A DNA stretch of 64,000 bases from positions 29,251 to 93,250 of the forward strand of contig CASFZR010000006.1 in the NCBI GenBank assembly GCA_949299185.1. The letters are read 5' to 3'. The notes under the pieces are model-generated. The model saw only the letters and a program-made list of their open reading frames with translations. It did no database searches and was not told the DNA's origin. This DNA is from an uncultured Spirochaetales bacterium (GTDB taxonomy: Bacteria > Spirochaetota > Spirochaetia > Sphaerochaetales > Sphaerochaetaceae). The translations under genes were made by a program, and so were the position numbers. The stretch's first letter is position 1; each line of letters begins with the position of its first letter. Positions 58,884 through 64,000 of this stretch are shown here, one piece after another.

Positions 58884-59607
58884 CTATGTATATGGTACGT
58901 CGTTCTATCATCGCTTCGACGTGCGTCCTAAGCTGTTCTTCTCGCTGGTATTCACCGTAGAGGCCTTCATCGTCGATTCTGCCGTGGGGCTCTTGCTGCT
59001 TTTCTTCCTGCCTATGGCCTTGATGATCGCCTCTGTGGGTATCAGGGAATGGTGGGTGTCATTCAGGAGGTTGCTGCCTCTTCTGGTCATGCTGGTCCTC
59101 TTCATACCGCTTCAGGCGAGGGATGGGATGCCTATTCTCTCGGTAGGAGGGGTTACTGTCGTCACTGAGGAAGGCCTGGGTCTTGTCCTGAGGATAATAT
59201 CCAGGCTGGGTGGGATATCTATGGCGCTGATGCTTCTGCTGCTTACGGAACGTAATGAGGAGATCATCTCCGGCCTGCGGGCCTTCCATCTTCCATATCC
59301 TGCGGCTCTTGCATCCTCGATGATCCTGCGCTTCATACCGTATCTCGGAGGGCTTTTCACGGAGATCAGGGATTCGATGTCCCTGCGTCTGGAGGAAGGT
59401 AAGCGTGGTTATCCTATCCTTCCTTCGATAACGGCCCTCGTGGTCGCCGCTATCCGTATGATTCCCGATACGGCCTCATCCCTTGAGGAGCGTGGCTACG
59501 GAAGCGCGGGAAGGATCGGCTATGAGAGGATGGAGCGGCCGAATGGCTATTTCATTCAATGGGCAATCGGTGCTATCATCGCGCTGATCTTGTTTCTAGT
59601 GAGGTAA
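58870..59607 (+). CDS. ecfT: ECF transporter T component
   Basis: 245 residues, GTG start overlapping the ATPase gene by 14 bp. Membrane helices plus the cytoplasmic coupling helices with the usual Ala-Arg-Gly-type motif positions read SMSLRLEEGKRGY and LEERGYGSAGRI; ASSMILRFIPYLGGL is typical. It links the fused ATPase to the S component. Confidence 0.9.
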   Translation: MNVSSYVYGTSFYHRFDVRPKLFFSLVFTVEAFIVDSAVGLLLLFFLPMALMIASVGIREWWVSFRRLLPLLVMLVLFIPLQARDGMPILSVGGVTVVTEEGLGLVLRIISRLGGISMALMLLLLTERNEEIISGLRAFHLPYPAALASSMILRFIPYLGGLFTEIRDSMSLRLEEGKRGYPILPSITALVVAAIRMIPDTASSLEERGYGSAGRIGYERMERPNGYFIQWAIGAIIALILFLVR

Positions 59608-59611
59608 GGCT

Positions 59612-60136
59612 ATGGCAGGAGAGAAGAGGAAAGGCGCGCTTCGTATCAGCCTGATCGCGATCTCGGCGGCTATCGTGGCGGTGTTCACGCTTGTTATCAG
59701 GATACCTTCTCCGATAGGAGGATATATCTCGCTCTGTGATGCGGCGGTGTCATTCGCGGCATATGCGTTCGGGCCGTTCACGGGGTTCATTGCCGGCGGC
59801 CTTGGTACGGCCTTCGCTGATCTTGTCGGCGGCTATCCTCAGTGGGCGGTCATATCATTCATAGTCCATGGCGTCGAGGCTCTTCTCATGGGGCTTATCG
59901 TGAGGAAGGATAGCTCCTCAGTCGTGATGAGGATAGTAGCTGCCATCGTTGCCGTGGTGATCGTCTCCGGAGGCTATCTCCTGCTGACTACGGCGTTTGG
60001 TCTCACAGTCCTCTCCGAGGCGGTGCTTGAGGTGCCTGCCAATATCGTGCAGAGTGCTGTAGGCGCGGTGATAGGGCTTGTCCTCTATAGCGGGGTAAGG
60101 AAGGCTTATCGTCAGCTTGACGACCTTCGTTGGTAG
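59612..60136 (+). CDS. ECF transporter substrate-binding S component
   Basis: 174 residues, six helices. The segment IRIPSPIGGYISLCDAAVSF followed by AAYAFGPFTGFIAGGLGTAF and ADLVGGYPQW is typical of the general ECF S-component family, whose members bind vitamins or related compounds. Substrate not assignable; the neighbouring guaA hints at a purine-related or thiazole/pyrimidine ligand only weakly. No vitamin riboswitch is visible upstream of the group. Confidence 0.85.
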   Translation: MAGEKRKGALRISLIAISAAIVAVFTLVIRIPSPIGGYISLCDAAVSFAAYAFGPFTGFIAGGLGTAFADLVGGYPQWAVISFIVHGVEALLMGLIVRKDSSSVVMRIVAAIVAVVIVSGGYLLLTTAFGLTVLSEAVLEVPANIVQSAVGAVIGLVLYSGVRKAYRQLDDLRW

Positions 60137-60179
60137 CATCAGGCGCTGTTTCTCTGCTAGACTTTTCCGGGAGGGCCTT

Positions 60180-61733
60180 ATGGCAGCAAAGAGTCATGAT
60201 TCGGTTATCGTCCTCGATTTCGGTGCCCAGTACAGCCAGCTTATCGCAAGGCGCGTGAGGGAGTGCGGCGTATATAGCCAGATCGTCCCTTATACCATAA
60301 GCGCGGATGAGGTCAGAGAGATTGCCCCTAAGGGGATCATCTTCTCTGGCGGTCCTGCCAGCGTGAAGGCTCCGGGCTCTCCTCGTCCTGATAAGGATAT
60401 CTTCACGCTTGGTATCCCCATCCTCGGTATATGCTATGGCCTTCAGGTCATGTCTGAGATGCTTGGGGGCAATGTGACCTGCCCTGAGAAGAAGGAGTAT
60501 GGCCTTCAGAACATAGATATCATAGATAGGTCCTCTAGGCTGCTGCGGGATGTGTCGGATCATAGCCAGGTATGGATGAGCCATGGCGATAGCGTGGACA
60601 GGATCCCTGCCGGCTTCCGCGTGACGGCTTCAACTCCTTCCTGTCCCTATACTGTCGTGGAGGATGATGCCAGAGGTTTCTATGGCGTGCAGTTCCATCC
60701 TGAGGTTGTCCATTCGAAGGAAGGTATTAAGATGATCCGTTCCTTCGTGCTGGATATAGCGAAGGCAAGGCCTGACTGGAATATGGGATCGTTCATCGAT
60801 GATGCGGTGGAGGAGATAAGGCGTACCGTCGGCGATAGGCAGGTGCTTTGCGGCCTTTCCGGCGGTGTGGACTCCTCAGTCGCGGCTGTCCTAATCCATA
60901 AGGCGATCGGCGATCAGCTTATCTGCGTGTTCGTGAACAATGGTATGCTGCGCAAGGGTGAGGCTGAGAGCGTCCTTGATCTCTTCGGCAAGCACTTCAA
61001 TATGAGGCTGAGGTATGCCGATGCCGAGGATGCCTTCCTCTCTGCTCTTAAGGGCGTCACTGAGCCGGAGGCGAAGAGGAAGATCATCGGAAGGCTCTTT
61101 GTCGATACCTTCTATAACGAGGCTCGGCAGTGCGGGGATATCTCATTCCTGGCGCAGGGAACGCTCTATCCAGATGTGATCGAGTCCAAGTCTCCTACGG
61201 GAGGTCCTTCCTCTACGATCAAGTCCCATCACAATGTAGGAGGACTTCCTGAGGATCTGAAGTGGCAGCTGCTTGAGCCGCTGAAGGAGCTTTTCAAGGA
61301 TGAGGTGAGGGAGCTTGGCAAGGAGCTTGGGCTTCCTGACGAGCTTGTCTACCGTCACCCGTTCCCTGGCCCGGGGCTTGGCGTGCGGTGCATCGGCGAG
61401 GTCACGAAGGAGCGTCTTGATACGCTGAGGGATATCGATGCGATCTTCATCGATGAGATCAGGAAGGCTGGTCTCTATAGGGATATATGGCAGGCCTTCG
61501 CGGATCTTCTGCCTGTGAAGAGCGTAGGCGTACAGGGCGATGAGAGGACCTATCGTGAGGTCTGCACTCTTCGTGCGGTCACTTCAGAGGATGCTATGAC
61601 CGCTGATTGGTACAGGATGCCTTACGATGTCCTACAGAGAGCCTCTGCCCGTATCTGCAACGAGGTAAAGGGTGTCAATCGTGTCCTCTATGACATCTCA
61701 TCAAAGCCGCCAGCAACGATAGAGTGGGAGTGA
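60180..61733 (+). CDS. guaA: GMP synthase (glutamine-hydrolysing)
   Basis: 517 residues. Amidotransferase domain: FGAQYSQLIARRVRECGVYS, catalytic Cys in LGICYGLQVM, FHPEVVHS. ATP-PPase: PP-loop CGLSGGVDSSVAAVLI. C-terminal dimerisation part HPFPGPGLGVR, ending with the conserved KPPATIEWE. It converts XMP to GMP. Start ATG at 60180 behind GGGAGGG. Normal length. Confidence 0.97.
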   Translation: MAAKSHDSVIVLDFGAQYSQLIARRVRECGVYSQIVPYTISADEVREIAPKGIIFSGGPASVKAPGSPRPDKDIFTLGIPILGICYGLQVMSEMLGGNVTCPEKKEYGLQNIDIIDRSSRLLRDVSDHSQVWMSHGDSVDRIPAGFRVTASTPSCPYTVVEDDARGFYGVQFHPEVVHSKEGIKMIRSFVLDIAKARPDWNMGSFIDDAVEEIRRTVGDRQVLCGLSGGVDSSVAAVLIHKAIGDQLICVFVNNGMLRKGEAESVLDLFGKHFNMRLRYADAEDAFLSALKGVTEPEAKRKIIGRLFVDTFYNEARQCGDISFLAQGTLYPDVIESKSPTGGPSSTIKSHHNVGGLPEDLKWQLLEPLKELFKDEVRELGKELGLPDELVYRHPFPGPGLGVRCIGEVTKERLDTLRDIDAIFIDEIRKAGLYRDIWQAFADLLPVKSVGVQGDERTYREVCTLRAVTSEDAMTADWYRMPYDVLQRASARICNEVKGVNRVLYDISSKPPATIEWE

Positions 61734-61742
61734 TTCGAAATC

Positions 61743-61775
61743 AACTTAGCCTCTTGCGTTACAAGGGGTTAAGTT
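61743..61775 (+). terminator. Hairpin after guaA
   Basis: AACTTAGCCTCTTG, loop CGTTA, CAAGGGGTTAAGTT: a 14-bp stem with two G-T wobble pairs, 9 bp past the stop. No T-tract follows (TCGTGG). It marks the switch to AT-richer accessory DNA. Confidence 0.6.
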
Positions 61776-61887
61776 TCGTGGTGACCTAGGTTTGCCCCAA
61801 TTCCACGATGCTTCATATTGGCAGGATTGCCATACTGGATACAACAATAATCTTGACTGTCTGTAAACTATAGGATACCCATAGAAT

Positions 61888-62178
61888 ATGGGTAATTCTT
61901 CTGTTTCTCAAGCATTGGACTCACTTGAAGAGACAATCCGAATGTCTTCGTATGATGAAACAGCATATAATGCAGATTCTACGGCCATCGTGAAAGCTAT
62001 TGCTGAAGCAGCCAGGGAAAATGGGATGGCGAAGACTGCAAGAGATGCAGGAATGACGCGAGCCGGACTTTATAAGGCATTGTCTGCAGAAGGGAATCCG
62101 TCATTCCTGACAATATGGAACATTCTAGCTGCTCTTGGTTATAGGCTTATGCCTGTAAAAATCAGTAGAGAGAATTGA
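61888..62178 (+). CDS. Orphan HigA-like antitoxin (addiction-module antidote family)
   Basis: 96 residues matching the COG3636-type antidote: YDETAYNADSTAIVKAIAEA, RENGMAKTARDAGMTRAGLY and KALSAEGNPSFLTIWNILAA then LGYRLMPVK. An extra 18 N-terminal residues precede the usual start; Met19 could be the real one. Partner RelE-type toxin genes normally lie directly upstream, but 61776-61887 holds none. Codon use is AT-richer than guaA, suggesting transfer. Confidence 0.75.
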   Translation: MGNSSVSQALDSLEETIRMSSYDETAYNADSTAIVKAIAEAARENGMAKTARDAGMTRAGLYKALSAEGNPSFLTIWNILAALGYRLMPVKISREN

Positions 62179-62197
62179 TGGTATTGGGTGGAAAAGA

Positions 62198-63647
62198 ATG
62201 AGAGTCTACGACGAAGAAGATCAGAACATAGAATTCAAGGAATCCTGGAACAGTACTGAGCTCTTGAAATGGGTTTGCGGTTTTGCAAATGCCAAAGGCG
62301 GCAAGATGTATATTGGGGGTTAGGGATGATGGAGAGGTTCTAGGTCTTTCAAACAGTAAGAAGCTGATGGAAGATATTCCTAATGCTATTGTCAGTGCGT
62401 TCGGCATGTATGATGCAGAGGTCAATCTCCTGAGAGATGGTGAGAAGAAGTATATTGAGATTGTCATACCAAAAAGCAAGGTTGTCTTAGATTACAAAGG
62501 GGTTCCTTATATCAAGATTGGTACGACACTTCAGACGATGAAGGGCGATTCTCTCCGTCAGTCAGTATTGAGTCGTGGCAATCTTTCCTGGGATGCTTAC
62601 ACAGTTGATGGTATCAGCATTGATGAGTTGGATGAAGAAAGCTTCAGGATATTCAGAGAAGAGGCAACAAAGGCAAACATATTGTCAGGCGTGAATCTTG
62701 AAGACAGGCATTCCATCCTGAAGGAACTTGAACTGATTGAAGATGGCAAGCTCACAAGAGCTGCTGTCCTGCTTTTCCATGCAAGACCGTACAAGGTTTT
62801 TCCTGGTTCGTATGTCCAGATTGGCCGTTTTGCAAGCGAAGCTGATATCCTTTATCAGGATGAGATAAAAGGATCATTGATGGTGCTTTGCAAAGCAATC
62901 ATCAGATCCCTGAATACGAACTACAAATACAATCTCATTTCATATGACAAGACACGAGACACAGCCATATCCTGATGTGGCTGTCAGAGAGGGAATATAC
63001 AATGCCTTAATCATAATGACTGGTCGGCATGTCAGCCTATCACAATAAAGGTTTTTGATCTGAAGATGGAAATCAGTAACAGATCGGTTCTTCCCTCAGG
63101 CTGGACAATGGAGAATCACGACTCGATGCATATCAATCCGCTCATCTCGAATGCGTTCAAGTATGCGGGGTTCGTAGAGAAATTCGGTACGGGAATACCT
63201 AAGATGCTGAACGCTTGCAAGGCAAATGGAAACCCGGAACCGGAATACAGGATCTATGAGAAAAGCATTTCCCTTGTTCTTAAGCCTTCTGAGAAATACA
63301 TGTTGCTTGTGAAGCAATTGTATGGAAAGGACAATAACGACTCTCAGCAAAATGCAAATGTCGTCAATGTCGTTGGAAATGTCGTTGATGTCGTCGATAA
63401 AACGGACAATGTCGTTAATGGCAGCAATGAGAACCATGCTTTAAATACTCATGGCAGACGTAAGAAACTGCTGGATCTGATATCAGCAAATGCATCCATT
63501 TCAATTGCTGAGCTGGCTTTGATTATGGCTGTAACAAAACGTACTGTCGATCGTGATCTATCATGGTTGAAAGAGCAAGGTTATATAAGCAGAGAAGGAA
63601 GTTCAAGGAATGGATACTGGAAGATTCTTAAATGTATAGAGGATTGA
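62198..63647 (+). pseudogene. AlbA_2 (Schlafen-like) ATP-binding/DNA-binding protein with several frameshifts
   Basis: Starts MRVYDEEDQNIEFKESWNST with LLKWVCGFANAKGGKMYIG, then stops at 62321-62323. One extra G in the G5 run (62315-62319) moves the true frame (GVRDDGEVLGLSNSKKLMED) to +1. A second shift near 62955-62975 leads into PYPDVAVREGIYNAL, and a third near 63014 into HNDWSACQPITIKVFDLKME. The remainder is open to 63647: LPSGWTMENH, NPLISNAFKYAGFVEKFGTG, an Asn-Val-Val repeat (63353-63420) and a terminal winged helix. Healed length is about 480 residues. Confidence 0.85.
63353..63420 (+). repeat. Degenerate AATGTCGT repeats in AlbA_2-type gene
   Basis: AATGTCGTC, AATGTCGTT, AATGTCGTT, GATGTCGTC and AATGTCGTT recur and encode Asn/Asp-Val-Val units in the linker before the winged helix. 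Confidence 0.7.
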
Positions 63648-63658
63648 ATTTTTCAAGT

Positions 63659-63793
63659 ATGGTAAGTATTGCCCTTGATCGGCAGAAGAAGCTTGTTGCC
63701 GCAAGGGCTGTGTTACATAAGGAGGAGTTGTTAGCAAACTGGCAGTTTGCAAGAGAAGATCAATCGCTGTTCAGGATTGATCCCCTTAGATAA
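63659..63793 (+). pseudogene. DUF4160 C-terminal fragment
   Basis: A 44-codon frame reading RQKKLVAARAVLHKEELLAN then WQFAREDQSLFRIDPLR and stop. It matches the C-terminal half of DUF4160 proteins (KLVxAWxxLHxxELLANW then IxPLR). The conserved N-terminal half with its histidine motif is absent, and no ribosome site precedes the ATG, so it is a remnant. The usual DUF2442 partner follows. Confidence 0.65.
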
Positions 63794-63806
63794 GGAGGAG
63801 ATCAAT

Positions 63807-63962
63807 ATGGGAAATCCGGCTTGGGTAATAACTAAAGTCATTCTTAGAAAAGATTATACTCTTCTGCTTATGTTTGAAGATGGAAAGCATGGTGTTTATG
63901 ATGTATTCCGACAGCAAAAATGGATAGGAAGTCCGAAAATAATGGATAATGTGTCCGCCTGA
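63807..63962 (+). CDS. DUF2442 protein, shortened
   Basis: 51 residues: MGNPAWVITKVILRKDYTLL, then LMFEDGKHGVYDVFRQQKW. The pattern of a beta-rich N-terminus with FEDGxxGxYDV is DUF2442; family members are usually about 80-90 residues, so the C-terminal half is missing here. TAAGGAGGAG lies 6 nt before the ATG, so it may still be translated. DUF4160-DUF2442 pairs behave like toxin-antitoxin-type modules in genomes; this pair looks decayed. Confidence 0.65.
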   Translation: MGNPAWVITKVILRKDYTLLLMFEDGKHGVYDVFRQQKWIGSPKIMDNVSA

Positions 63963-64000
63963 ATCGGATACAGGGAAATGACAGGCAATCCGCAGGAAAC
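63963..64000. other. Window end, nothing recognised
   Basis: The last 38 bases hold no feature I can support. Confidence 0.5.

Noticed and set aside
59500-60179. Purine riboswitch near the S component or guaA
   Set aside because: No spacer is long enough between these coupled genes and no aptamer core is seen.
63353-63420. AATGTCGT repeats as a phase-variable microsatellite
   Set aside because: The units are imperfect and in-frame; they encode a linker repeat of the kind seen in this protein family.
1-64000. CRISPR arrays, tRNA and rRNA genes
   Set aside because: No regularly spaced direct repeats beyond the short ones listed, and no cloverleaf-like or rRNA-like sequence was seen; a GGTTCGATCCCC string near 36640 lies inside the oxidoreductase-like gene.

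Overview
The window is bacterial chromosome with dense coding, short intergenic gaps and many ATGA or TGATG stop/start overlaps. It is moderately GC-rich by eye, apart from an AT-richer right end after about 61.7 kb. Lipobox lipoproteins with an apolipoprotein N-acyltransferase (lnt) point to a diderm envelope. The family mix (TGS-uridine-kinase-type nucleoside kinase, NifU with a BFD-type domain, PSP1/RicT protein, EF-P with EpmA, fused ECF ATPases) suggests a spirochaete, perhaps a gut-type Sphaerochaetaceae relative. That placement is inference from gene content, not a search result.

Layout. 1-2.5 kb: 3' end of dnaJ, rlmB, and a degenerate PurD-like protein. 2.6-20.7 kb: two operons of one apparent signalling and transport system. 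Operon A has STAS, MATE transporter with a C-terminal HATPase-like domain, GH3 and SpoIIE phosphatase-HATPase. Operon B has DUF6485, two lipoproteins, a binding protein-permease fusion, an ABC ATPase with HATPase-like tail, a membrane SpoIIE phosphatase, a HATPase-like domain fused to an SLC1-type transporter, CstA and an unknown membrane protein. dusB and a ricT-like gene lie between the operons. 21-29 kb: rpsT, HU, lnt, cinA, rho, rpmE, a galactokinase-like protein, surE and a cysteine-cluster protein. 29-31 kb: nifS (broken by a 20-bp duplication), nifU and an HTH gene. 31-42 kb: nucleoside kinase, DUF4186, metal P-type ATPase with divergent TetR regulator, a degenerate aldehyde:ferredoxin oxidoreductase-like gene overlapping a phosphoesterase, a hydrolase, a BrkB-type protein, and CcdA with a thioredoxin-like protein. 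42-53 kb: alcohol dehydrogenase, efp-epmA diverging from mnmE-mnmG-rsmG-ftsK, and an aminotransferase. 53-62 kb: DEAD-box helicase, ABC exporter, PlsC, an ECF transporter (AA-T-S) and guaA. 62-64 kb: AT-richer accessory DNA with an orphan antitoxin-like gene, a multiply frameshifted AlbA_2-type gene, and DUF4160 and DUF2442 remnants.

The most interesting content is the pair of operons at 2.6-20.7 kb. Three unrelated transport proteins carry an anti-sigma-factor-like HATPase domain, each missing key ATP-binding residues. They are encoded with two PP2C phosphatases, one STAS phospho-acceptor protein and one intact HATPase. Both operons are preceded by the same 9-bp direct repeat at 21-bp spacing. 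I infer a partner-switching system that controls transport rather than a sigma factor.

Other points are a class of apparently leaderless promoters (-10 box 6-8 nt before ATG), several paralogues of metabolic enzymes that have lost catalytic motifs, and decayed genes. I saw no tRNA, rRNA, CRISPR array or intact insertion sequence.
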